64,000 bases of DNA, taken from assembly GCF_030253575.1 (NCBI RefSeq), contig NC_080568.1, forward strand, positions 24,927,501 to 24,991,500, in the 5' to 3' direction. Below are positions 11,406 to 22,400 of the stretch, one piece after another (positions within the stretch are counted from its first letter, which is position 1; every line of letters begins with the position of its first letter). Below the pieces are notes generated by a model. The model saw nothing but the letters and a program-made list of their open reading frames with translations, had not been told where the DNA came from and did no database searches. The translations under genes and the position numbers were made by a program. The stretch comes from Rhododendron vialii (lineage: Eukaryota > Streptophyta > Magnoliopsida > Ericales > Ericaceae).

Positions 11406-11623
11406 GGTTAGAGGAGAGCTAATATGTTAGTTTATAGTAAATTTCAGAGGTTATCTATAGTCCTAAATCTCAAACGCTAACGACAGGGCTCGAAGTCTGG
11501 TCTCCCACATCAGAGGTTAGAGGAGAGCTAATAGGTTAGTTCACAGTAAATTTCAGAGGTTATCCATAGTCCTAAATCTCGATCGCTAACGACAGGGCTC
11601 GAAGTCTAGCCTCCCACATCAGA
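11406..11623. repeat. Tandem duplication, two 109-bp units
   Basis: Two copies start at about 11406 and 11515, each running from GGTTAGAGGAGAGCTAAT to CTCCCACATCAGA. They differ at roughly ten positions, so the duplication is not very recent. Confidence 0.9.
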
Positions 11624-13204
11624 AGGACAAGGAGATGCCCACTGGGCTAGAGCCCATTGGCTAGGATTAGTTCTTCACAAGGTTATTTTTTGGTTGCACT
11701 CTTAAAGTCAATTTTCAATTTGACCCGTAACCTATAAAGTTTTTAAGTTCAACCCTTATTCGGTAGTTTGAAAAATGATGTCCCAGATTCACACTCATCC
11801 TCCACTATAAATAAACCATTTTTGGAGGGGGTGGATGTAAAGTTTCGATACCATTAATTTTTTTCTTTTATTTGGGGTCAAAAGATACCATTATTTTCAG
11901 TGACATGAATTTTTGTATTTGAGAATTGAAAGAGTTAAATGATTGGCTCAACATTAAATAGAGATATAATTTAAGGCCAAGTAAAAAACGGATAATTTTT
12001 TAATCTTCTTTTGTATCCAAAAAATAAAATAAAAATGAAGCTTTTATTCTCTTCTCTTTTTCTTTTTACTCAATCAAACAAGAACAACAGAATCCTCTCC
12101 TATCCCGATTGTCAAAATAGTATAAAGAGATTCACTTACTATAACTTAAGGACTTATTTGGTTCTCAAATGAAGTGGCAATTGGTTTAAATTAAGTCAAT
12201 TGTCATTTTTGTCAAATTTTTGATTTTTAGTGAGCGGAATTTAGAAAGTAATGAAACTATGGCCCAAATAAAAAGGTTGAATACACTCGAAAAAGTTTTC
12301 AAAAATAGTTTTTCCCTGTTTTTGATTCATTTCATCTAATTTTTTTTTTCAGCTTTCAATTTCTGTTATAAATTTACTAAATATCAGTACGAATTATTTA
12401 AAGATAATTAATCTATCCCGAACCCACCGGAACAAAGGGATAGGGACGGCTCCAGAATTTTAGCTTAATGGTGACAAAAACGTAAAGAATTTTTTTTGTA
12501 TACAAAGCTCCATGGAAAAATAAATACACTTACTTTTTTGGTTAAAAAAATTTATCGGGTTTTTTTTTTTGAGCTATATTATCTTAGTTACTCACAAATT
12601 TAATGAATTTTCAATTACTTTAACCACATATGAATGACAGTGCTGACAATAATGAAAAACTCAAATTGTACGTAAAAAAAAAAAAATCTGAAAATTGTAA
12701 AGCAAGAAAAGTTTTAATCCATTTCCTCTGGGCGATATTATGAGACGAGAAATTGACGGGGAAATCGCGATATATAAGTTCGAACGTTAAGACAGATCAG
12801 ATCAAAGACGTGTACGAATTCTGCCCCTTTCATTTATTCTTTTTTTTTTCTTTTTCTTTTTTCCTTTTCTCACCTAAAGAACAGAAAGCAACAAATAAAA
12901 CAGATGTGATTCTCGTGTCTTTTTTACTTCCACACATAAACACGTGTTCAGACCGGCTATTGCCCGTTCACCGATCATCCCACTTTTTTTCCTTTCTCTT
13001 TTCTTTCTTTACAAAAATTGATCGGTTGGCCTTGTCGTGTTTGAATTTTTGAGATCTCAAAACGAACGAGGTTTGAAAATGCTAAAGCCATCGGCGGTGC
13101 TGCACCGACCATGAACCGATTGGCACGCAGGACCCGGATGGAAAATCCTTAGCCTTGCAACATTTAAAAAAAAAACTGAGTTGGCCAGGCAAAAAGGTCA
13201 ACCG
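11624..13204. other. Intergenic, no gene recognised
   Basis: AT-rich, with many poly-T and poly-A runs. No repeat ends, RNA gene or coding region could be supported. Confidence 0.5.
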
Positions 13205-13519
13205 ACCAATTGTGGGGCCCACTTCGGAGTCCTACGCAAATGACCCAAACCGTTGATTATTCATTAAACATTTTTTCGAGTAGTCCCTGAAAAAAATTTC
13301 AGGCCGATTGGATAAATTTAAGTACGTGATGCACATGTCGAATGCTTCATTTAGAATTCAGGATCCTAAACTCTAAAACAGAAAGCAAACGTTGGATTAA
13401 GCACATGTAATTATTCAATTGACCTGAAATTTTTCAGGGACTAATCAAACAGATATTTAAAAATCAATAAACGATTGAGATCATTTGCGTAGAATTTCAA
13501 AGTAGACCCCTCAATTGAT
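13205..13519. mobile_element. Foldback MITE
   Basis: Two arms of about 110 bp are inverted copies: 13205-13315 and 13395-13519. Shared blocks include CAATTG, GGGG.C.ACTT, CTACGCAAATGA, AGTCCCTGAAAAA and TTTCAGG. The centre holds a short unrelated spacer. No target duplication could be fixed. It lies about 1.3 kb upstream of the F-box gene. Confidence 0.65.
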
Positions 13520-13893
13520 CAGTTCCCTTTTCCGTTCGTCTTCGTGGTGCTCTAGCAATCCATCCGAACAATCTAAAAATGTGTTGGACAACTCAGATTG
13601 GAACCCTTTCTTCCCTCTCACCCCAGCACTCTCTCTACTCTTTTTCTTTTTCTTTATTTTTTCTCCCACCAAATCTGAGTCGTTTAAAACTGAAAATAGA
13701 TGATCCGAATGTGCTAAACGGACCCCACGTATTACTCGCCTGACACTCAAAAAATTTCTCCCATTTAAAAGTAGTACGAAATGGAGTAGTATTTAATAGG
13801 AGTTGGACGAAAGGGACAGGGAGAGAGTGGTGACTCACCGATAAAGTTTTTATCGCCAAAGAAAGCCAGCCCACACTTCCGAGCCTGCTTGAT

Positions 13894-14825
13894 TTGCTGG
13901 GAGAGAATCCAAAGGACGTATTTCAGCCAGAACGCGAAGAACTGAAACTGCGCGCACACCCAGAAGAGAGAGAGAGAGAGACTCTGAGAGTGACAGTCAC
14001 TCACAGATACAAGTACCGATTTTTTTACTATTTCTATATATATATATATACCCAGAGAAAAAAAGAGATTGGAATTCCAATCAAGTCCTCCTCTTTCTTC
14101 TTTACCCAATCCGTAAGTCACCCCCGCGAATCATTGCTCTTTCCTCTCTTCGATTGTTTGTTTGTTTGTTTGTTGCCTTCCACTTTTAAAAAAATAGTAC
14201 TTAAATAGAACAGATTTATTACCGTTATCATCGTTGTTATTTGCTGACTGGGGATATTAATTGTTTGGTCCACTTTTACGTTTTTGATCCGTTCTACAGT
14301 TAGTTGGGAAAATTGGATTAACAGTTTTGGCTTCTGATCTGCATTTGTTTGTTCAAAATTTGCTTAAGTGTTTTTTTAAATCATGGATCAGTTTAATTAC
14401 GGCGCTTTTCGTGTTCTTTAAGAGGCTATTTGATTTTCTCTCCGTAATGAAGTTTTGTTTTTCCTGAAAGATTTGGTTTTGTTTTGAACTCAGCTGATCT
14501 GTGTCGTTGTATATTTGGATTGATTCAGATTGGTTTCATGTAGATTAGATCTTGTCATAATTTTCTTCATAGGTGTTACGGTGTTTGCTTTAGTTAGTTA
14601 TTGAAGAATCGTTGAATAACAAGTTAGGGTTTCTGATTTCCTGATCTGTTTTTATTAAAAGATTGTCTCTTTCGTATACTGATTGGGTTATTCTTCTATT
14701 TGACAAACATTTTTTGGGGATTTTTGGGCCATTTTCAGAGGTGGAATTGGGTCTGGTAAGGTTAAGAACAAGGAGGGATTGGATTCGTAATTGATTGTTT
14801 CCTTGGAGTTAAATCGTCGATAGAC
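13894..14825 (+). promoter_or_regulatory. F-box gene leader with probable 5'UTR intron
   Basis: A GA tract (13967-13982) and an AT repeat at 14035-14050 precede a CT-rich stretch ending in a good donor, CCGTAAGT at 14111-14118. A matching acceptor, ATTTTCAG, ends at 14738. Removing 14113-14738 leaves a leader that joins to GAGGTGGAATTGG and runs to the start codon at 14826. The 626-base segment between is T-rich like a plant intron. The transcription start is not determined. Confidence 0.5.
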
Positions 14826-16127
14826 ATGTTGGAAGATCGGTCCTGTTTGGTTTCAGGGGGGTACCACATGCGGAGAACTTGCAAACCAGAAAGCATCTGG
14901 ACTTGCATGAATATCCCTGTAGACAATGGTAAGCGTCCATTAGAGATCGATGGGGAGGAGAGAATTGGTGTATGGAAGTTTTGTAAGCAATCGGATCCTA
15001 TTGAGGAAGTTGATCAATCGAGCAACCAGTGTCAAGCTGTGGATAATTCCGATTCCGATTCCGGTTCCAGTTCCCTTATTAGTGGCATGGATAAGGATAG
15101 CTCGATATACTGCCTGAGTCGGTGTTCTAGGGCTGATTATGGTTCCATTGCATCCTTGAACCGGACCTGCCGCTCCCTAGTTCAAAGTGGCGAGCTTTAT
15201 AGGCTTAGGAGGAAGAATGGTATGATCGAACACTGGGTTTATATTTCTTGCAACCTCCTTGAATGGGAGGCTTTTGATCCTAATCGCCGCCATTGGATGC
15301 GTTTACCCAAGATGCCTTCAAACGATTGTTTTGTTTTCTCTGATAAGGAGTCCTTGGCTGTTGGGACTGAGCTTCTTGTTTTTGGAAAGGAGGTGATGTC
15401 TAATGTCATATATAAGTACAGTTTGTTGACCAACACTTGGTCCTCTGGGATGAAGATGAATGCTCCAAGGTGTTTGTTTGGGTCTGCCAGTGTTGGGGAG
15501 ATTGCTATTGTAGCTGGTGGTTGTGATTCTCGGGGAAATGCTCTAAGCTCCGCCGAGCTTTATAATTCCGAAACTGGGAATTGGCAAACACTTCCGAGAA
15601 TGCATAAGACGAGGAAGCTGTGTTCAGGGGTTTTTATGGAGGGGAAATTTTATGTGATAGGGGGAGTTGGAGGAAGTAATTCAAAGCTTCTTACATGCGG
15701 TGAGGAATTTAATATGGAAACAGGAATATGGACTGAAATCCCTAACCTGTCCCCTGTCCGGAGTGGTGAGGCAAGGGAAAATGAGATGCCTGCTACGTCT
15801 GAGGCACCCCCTCTTGTCGCTGTTGTTGATGATGAATTGTATGCAGCTGATCATGCATGTATGGAGGTGAGGAAATATGACAAGGAGAGGAGAATGTGGG
15901 TTACAGTGGGTAGATTGCCAGAACGGGCGGGATCTATGAATGGTTGGGGGTTGGCATTCAGGGCATGTGGACACCGGCTTATTTGTATTGGTGGGCCAAG
16001 GACTGCAGGCCGAGGATTTATAGAAGTCAATGCTTGGGTTCCAAGTGAAGGCCCTCCTGAGTGGAACTTGCTTGACAGAAAGCAATCTGTTAGCTTTGTC
16101 TATAATTGTGCAGTGATGGGTTGCTGA
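14826..16127 (+). CDS. F-box/kelch-repeat protein (SKIP11-like group)
   Basis: Single coding exon, 433 residues, ATG at 14826 and TGA at 16125. The N-terminus begins MLEDRSCLVS, as in the Arabidopsis F-box/kelch group that includes SKIP11. A Ser/Asp-rich acidic linker at 72-86 is followed by a degenerate F-box at about 91-135 (D-Y-G-S-I-A-S-L-N-R-T-C-R-S-L). Kelch blades follow at about 180-400: AGG at 230-232, IGG at 278-280 and IGG at 388-390, with the W residues at 205, 253, 302 and 358 spaced as in kelch repeats. F-box proteins dock on SKP1 in an SCF ubiquitin ligase while the kelch propeller binds the substrate; which substrate cannot be told from sequence. A long antisense frame at 15681-16193 is a shadow. 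Confidence 0.92.
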   Translation: MLEDRSCLVSGGYHMRRTCKPESIWTCMNIPVDNGKRPLEIDGEERIGVWKFCKQSDPIEEVDQSSNQCQAVDNSDSDSGSSSLISGMDKDSSIYCLSRCSRADYGSIASLNRTCRSLVQSGELYRLRRKNGMIEHWVYISCNLLEWEAFDPNRRHWMRLPKMPSNDCFVFSDKESLAVGTELLVFGKEVMSNVIYKYSLLTNTWSSGMKMNAPRCLFGSASVGEIAIVAGGCDSRGNALSSAELYNSETGNWQTLPRMHKTRKLCSGVFMEGKFYVIGGVGGSNSKLLTCGEEFNMETGIWTEIPNLSPVRSGEARENEMPATSEAPPLVAVVDDELYAADHACMEVRKYDKERRMWVTVGRLPERAGSMNGWGLAFRACGHRLICIGGPRTAGRGFIEVNAWVPSEGPPEWNLLDRKQSVSFVYNCAVMGC

Positions 16128-17867
16128 AAAAGTTGGGTCTTGGCGGCACTGTGTGCATGTGATAGTGGCTTGTGCTGAATCTAATGGGAACAATTGCTTT
16201 CACCTATTATTGCTAATGGGTAATTTATTCCAACTTTTTTTTTTTGGCCCCTACCTTACCTCGACTTACCTTCTCTTTTCTTTTTCGAGTGGGGGAAACA
16301 AATGTGAAATATTACTCGAGATTCACAAAATGTTTGATTCAAAGGAGGTCTTGAGTTTTTCTTTTATTTTCTTCTGTTTTTTTCTCCATTGGATTTTCTT
16401 CGCCTGTTTTTTCAGTGATGAGATTCACAAAAGTGTGTTCAGGTAACACAGTGATAGGTTGAATAATTCGAATCCCATCTGCTGGATGGTTGTCTTTTAA
16501 TGTTTGCTGAATTATTTCGAAGAATCATAGAGTTAGTCACGTGGTTTTTCTAGTTCTTGGCTCTCGGTGAGAGAAAATGAGCTCTCGAGGTTGTTCTGCT
16601 TGAAAGTTGCTCATGTATTGGTACTTTTATTGCTTCAATACATGGCCTCTATTGAGCACCGCACTTGATTCTTAACACTTTTGTTCGAGTAAGTGAATGT
16701 GTTTAGGTCTCTCATTTCTTTCTTTGTTTATGTCTAATTTTTTGTGAGGCTACTTATGGTAAGCTGAAGAATGGGCTTTCATATGCCAACTGGAAATATA
16801 TGTGACATTCTGTGCTTGATAAGTAATCCAATCTTTGGAGCTTATGCAGTAATGACTTTCTAGCTTCCTTGTTTAATGTGCACAATCGATATTTGCAGGA
16901 TTGATACGTTCATGCTGTAGTTACTAGTTCATAGTGTTGCTCTTTTTTCATTTTCTTGGAAGAGAACAAGTTAAGTGCTATTGCGGGAAGTTACAAACAT
17001 AAGAGTATTGATATGGACAATAAGTTGGGATAGGAGTTGAATAGAGATTACTTGTAGGTTGCTTTGGAGAGTTCAGAGGTGGATTTAATATTTACCCTAG
17101 TCATACATTATTGAAATGGGTGGCAGACTTGCTCAAAGAGCGCCAATTTATGAATTTTTTTTTATAGGTTTTTGAGTTCATTGATTTTTTCTCCTCTGTG
17201 TGAGGGGTTCTTATTACTGCTTGTGGAAGTTAAACTAAGTAATGACGTTTATTTTCCTTTATGTTTCTCGGTTGGCTTTAATCCATGAGCTCTTAATCTT
17301 GTGTCTAGGCATGAAGTTCGGATATGTGATCAAAGTTGTATCAGTTATTGCAGGCTTCACACCTGTTGTGGAACAAGGGAATGACTTTGTACTCCATATT
17401 CTTCCATCTTGATATGTTTAGCCCTCGACTTGAATTTGCAGTCCTTTTTGTAACCTTAAGCTGTTTGGTGAGTGTTTTATAATATTCGATGAGAAGGTTT
17501 GGTGAGTGTTTATTCGATGAGAAGGATTGTAGGCTTCACACCCGTTGTGGAACAAGGGAATGGTTTATTTTTTCACCCCCAGTTGATGCAAATTGAACTA
17601 GCTTTACATGTGCATTAGTGCATTGGTTCACATTTGGACACGAGTTTTGTGTGTCTTTTCCTCCATGGGCTTATCTTGCTTTTGTCTTTTCACTTTTCCC
17701 TTGTTTGTGCTGAAACATGAGGTGGTGTCCCCATGTGGTGAACAGGCTCTTATTACTGCCCTGTGGAGTTTGGAAAGTTTTCTCACTCCCTTGACAGAGT
17801 TTGGAAAGTTTTCTCTTTCTCTTCTGTTTTGCTACGAAACATTGTTGTGTATTCTCAATTTTGGATA
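16128..17867. other. F-box gene 3' flank and intergenic sequence
   Basis: T-rich plant-like sequence. The 3'UTR probably ends within about 600 bp of the stop codon but no strong AATAAA fixes the site. The phrase GGCTTCACACC.GTTGTGGAACAAGGGAATG occurs twice (about 17353 and 17530), so part is a local duplication. No gene recognised. Confidence 0.45.
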
Positions 17868-18017
17868 TGTGTTCATCCTTACTGTATCAGTTAAGTGTTT
17901 GTCCTGCCACCACTTTCGTGATGTCCGTCCTTGGGGACCTTGAAATGTTTTCATCCTTACTGTGTCAGTCAAGTTTGTCCAGCCACCACTTTTGTGATGC
18001 CCGTCCTTGGGGACCCT
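17868..18017. repeat. Tandem duplication, two ~75-bp units
   Basis: Two neighbouring copies share TTCATCCTTACTGT.TCAGT, GTCC.GCCACCACTTT and GTGATG.CCGTCCTTGGGGACC. They lie in the region between the F-box gene and the PRAF/RLD gene. Confidence 0.85.
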
Positions 18018-19448
18018 TATTTTAGGCCAACTGAGCACATATGTCCGCCCATGCTCTAACCTGTTCATTGAGGCATGTGGTAAGTGATTTCTATCTATGA
18101 TTGTCAGTTCTATGTTTGATCGGCCTACAAGCTTGTTGGAATTATCTTTTGAAGGCATTTGACTCATGTATTTTATGTGTTTGCCTCCCCTCTTTTGCAT
18201 TATAGGCAATGGTAAAATAGGACACACTTATTGCAGTGTAAGCGTTTGATGTTTCCATTAGTCTGCCTCTCTCTCGGAGTACTTTTTTGCGATGTAGATT
18301 ACGGGTAAATGCATTTCATATCTCTTCGTTTGTTTGGAGAACAAAGCTGCTGAAAAGGTTCTCAAAATAAAATGGAGCTCAAAACGATTCTTGCCCTCTT
18401 GATTTTCCCCCTCTTCCCGATCGCATTCTCCTTGTAGAATCCAGATAGTTTTGCAGATTTGTTTTATCAGTGATTGATTCATTGTATTTTCTCGTGTCTC
18501 TCCCAGGGGAGAGTTTGTATTACTGCAGTAATGGTTGTTTCATGTGTCTTATGCTCAAGTTACTGGTAACAGTCTTTCTTTTTGGTTCTGTTTCCCATTT
18601 TTCCTTTCTTCTGTTCATTTGGTTTGCGGGGTGAAGATATGAATTGCACTTGAGTGATTTTTTCTCCTCCACTCTTCCAACAGTTTGGCTTTGTGAAGAG
18701 AAGATATGAAACAGCAAAAAAGAAGAAGATAAGATATGAATCACACTAACATCTAGAATTCTAATGTTTTCTCCTCTCTTTTTATGGACAAAACAGACAA
18801 TTTCATTGCTCAAAAAGAACAGAAAACTGCCCGGAGGCTACAAAATCCCAACATCCAGAGCCCGTCGTTGGGTACACAGACCTCAACGACCGGGTTATCC
18901 AAGGACGGATCCACAATGCATTGGGTGGGCACTCACCTATGCACATGTAAAACAGAGATAATACAGGCAAAATTTATCTTTGTGAAGAGGTAAGGTGGTA
19001 ACCTTACCAGAGACAATTGGATGGGCCCTTTATACTGGCATAAATTTCACATCATTTTTTACTCAAAATAACAATGTAAAACCAACAAAGCTAATTGCCC
19101 CCAATAAAATTTACATCATGGTTTACTCATTGTTGAGCCAACCATGAACATATATGTATAGCTGCACAACTCACTACTATAAGCGAACTCCCGCATTACT
19201 CAAAATTGGTTTACATTTCTTGGTTAGTGTTTTACATTGTTTCCTAGTACATTCTTTCACCTCAGTCTACCTGCAAGATACAACCACCTTGGTGGTACTG
19301 AACTCCACTGACTGAGCCACAACAAAGATGTGGGGGGGGGGGGGGGGGAACTATAATTGACAGTAGAGGGAGAGGGTGATGTAAAACAAGTTAGGCTTCC
19401 ACCTTCCACGAATGAAGAAGATATGGAAAAAGTATCAACTGCATCCTA
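18018..19448. other. Intergenic and PRAF/RLD 3' flank
   Basis: The last few hundred bases hold the 3'UTR of the minus-strand PRAF/RLD gene, including a poly-G run at 19331-19348 on the plus strand. No polyadenylation signal could be fixed. Segment 18780-18960 has a composition unlike its surroundings and may be a retroelement scrap, but I could not place it in a family. Confidence 0.4.
19331..19348. repeat. Poly-G tract, 18 bases
   Basis: Uninterrupted G run about 100 bp downstream of the PRAF/RLD stop codon; on the transcribed strand it reads as poly-C in the 3'UTR. Confidence 0.95.
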
Positions 19449-22400
19449 CTATAGTGGTGGTATGTTGTGCCGCTCGCATACTTCAACCCCATGTTCAGCC
19501 CACCACTTCTCTGCTTGTTCCTCAGTGAATCGCTTCCGACTGTTAATAGACATAAATGGTCAATAAAAGAACAAATTTACTCGGTAATTAGTGGTCTTAC
19601 ACTCTTATGGCTCATTTGAACCATACTGGAAAGGTATTTTTAGTAAATGGTCATAGCATCCCTATCAACATGTAAACTTGTTCAAAAGGAAGGCAAAAAT
19701 GGTTTCAATGAAAGTCTCAGTGGGATATCTTTACAGCTTCGGCACAATTGAATTAAGCATCATACTAATTTGAAGGAACTGTGGATATTTTTATGAATAC
19801 TCTATTTACTCGAATTTGATGTTGAAAACATTCTGTAATTCCAAGTACCTGTGGTCGTCTACAAGGATCCATTTTGTTCAGTTTGCTTTGAAACAAGAAA
19901 ACAGAGAGTTCAATATTGATTCCTGATATTTTTCCAGTTGAGCCAACAGAGTGGAATCATAAGTAAGACAAGCATTAAAGGTTTCCCTGGGACTATAACT
20001 GAGGGCATTCATGATGAAGTCTTCTCCTGACCGAGACATGCATAGAAGGACAAAGAAAGAACTTCATTGCACATATATTCAGGAATGAAAGGAAGTTATT
20101 TTGTTTTTTGTTTTTGGTAATTAAACCGGACCGAACCAAAGTTATGACACAATAAACTAAGTTGGGGTAGCTTACTATATGGTACAGTAGGATACTGATT
20201 AGAACAGTGATCAGGGATATGATTCAGGCTGATGACAGTACAAGGACATCAGAAAAGGCTGAAGGAATGTGCACACTGCACTAAAGTTGGGAGAAAGATG
20301 TATAGTTGTTAAACACATAACACATTCTCTTGTCAATTTTGAATCAAGAAAATGGTTAAACTATCAGTACCTGAAACGAACTCGTCTGAGTTCATTGTGA
20401 CCCCCTGGCAATGATGATAGAGTTATATACACGCCAGGTTCATCTTGCACCACCCACTCCGCTTTCTCATTTTGAGACTTTGTTCCATTGGATAAGAAGG
20501 TATCGGATGAATTGATATTGGACTCACTTTTAGGAGAGATAACACTCATCATATTGCCATTTGAGTTTGAACTTGAATAGCCCAACGCATTTCTGGCGAC
20601 AGAAACTGATTTTTTGCTGGAGATATGAGCTTCTGGGACCTTTTCAGCCATCTCCTTCAACTATGAGAAAATTACATGGCATTAGTACATCACCCACAAA
20701 ATGCTAACAGAAAACCTAACTTCACAGAGAATACTAGCTAAACAAATAAGAATGGAATGGATGTTTTCCCCATAATCCTTGTTTCTTAAAGATGCCAATT
20801 CACATTCCTTCTCCTTCAGCATTATTGAGATTCCGACCCAACACCTCAAATGTCTCTTGATAATTTCTAGAAAAAACAAATTAGAACCATACTAACATGA
20901 AGTAATGGACAATCTCCATCATAGGTAAGAAACAAAGTACGAAAAATTTATTTGGAAAAATAGAGCACTTGCTATTTTTATACATGATATATTCTACTTC
21001 AACAATAGCTTACGTTAATCTCACTCTTTCTTTATTTGCATAGTACTCAGTACATATAAACAAAAAATATGATGCCATATCCATCTTCAAAATTCGATTC
21101 ATCACAGCATGCCTTTCAAAAAAAACATGTTATGTCCGAGTCTCCTGTCCATGTCGATGCCACACAGACTTGGACACCTTACCTATGACTGAGACAAAAT
21201 ATTTTGAGAACAGAACGTCATGAACATTGATAAATCTACCTGTCCAGTAAGGGACTTGATAACTTCCTTCGCAGCATTGCATTTTTCAGCTTCATCGGCT
21301 GCTAATTCAGTTGCATCCTTCAATTGATCAGATGTCCTCTCCAGTTCTGCTTCAAGAAGCTGGGATTTTCTCGTAAGATCTTCGACCTACAATGTTGTCC
21401 CATGTCAATTACGAACATGAAAGTCTTTATCACCGCTATCCGATACTAATCACAAGGAGAGGAAAAGAGGAATGGGGAGCAGAAGAACAAAGACAAACAA
21501 TAGTCAGTGCCTTCTATGAGAATCTCATTGCAGTTGGATTTAATTAAGCCAGATGCTTGTTTGGTAATAAATTATTAAGCTTGCCAATCTGGTCTGCATG
21601 ATTGAACAAACAGATTCATAACCATTGATCCTCAACCACTAGTCAGACACTGTATTTGTTTGTGAAAGAGCCAAGACAGATTTGAATAAACTTTCCTGAC
21701 TTTTGCAAAAAGCATTAGTTTCTAAGAATCCAGCTATAGAATTCTAAAGAACGCTTTACGAACTTAATCAGGAACATATGCATGCCTTCCAACTCTCCAG
21801 CTGGTTTCTTCATCAGAACAAACTAAAAAAAGAGACGTACTCCTAGATAACGAAATATGAAGGCATGGGATCTCAACGTAGTTTATTCCTACATGTGTGG
21901 GGGCATTGTAGAAGCCACATGAACATGTTGATTAGAGGTTCCCATCAATTAACATAACCTCTTTGAGCTGGAGATTACTGCCCGAATGGGACCCTAAGTA
22001 AGTAAAAACTGCGTCTTCAGAAAGGTTACCTGTGCCTTCAAATTCATGACCTCGTGGCTTAGTTTTTCATTTAATTGCTTCGAATCGGCTAGCATCGCTT
22101 CAGATGTACCAATAGACGGCGACGATGCAGGAATTGCTGAGTGAAATGGAGTTGACTTTCTCGAAACAGGAGATGCTGCCCGAGAAACCATTCTAGAACC
22201 AGGAACAGAGGATAAACAAAAATTCCATGAAGATGCAACAGGGGAATTTGATGATTTTGAAGAAGAAGAAATGCTTCCCCTCTGTGTATTGCCATTCACA
22301 AGGGGGAACACACGGCTATCATTCGATTCAACTTTTATACTGTGTTTAGTATTTTTTATATCAGCCAGGTTGCACGAGTCAAAAGATGAGAGTCTGGAAA

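Noticed and set aside
15681..16193. Minus-strand frame of 170 codons
   Set aside because: It overlaps the F-box/kelch exon and resembles no protein family; it is a shadow of a real gene.
19331..19348. Poly-G run considered as a terminator or regulatory structure
   Set aside because: Position in the 3'UTR is compatible with many explanations, and homopolymer length is unreliable; only the repeat is reported.
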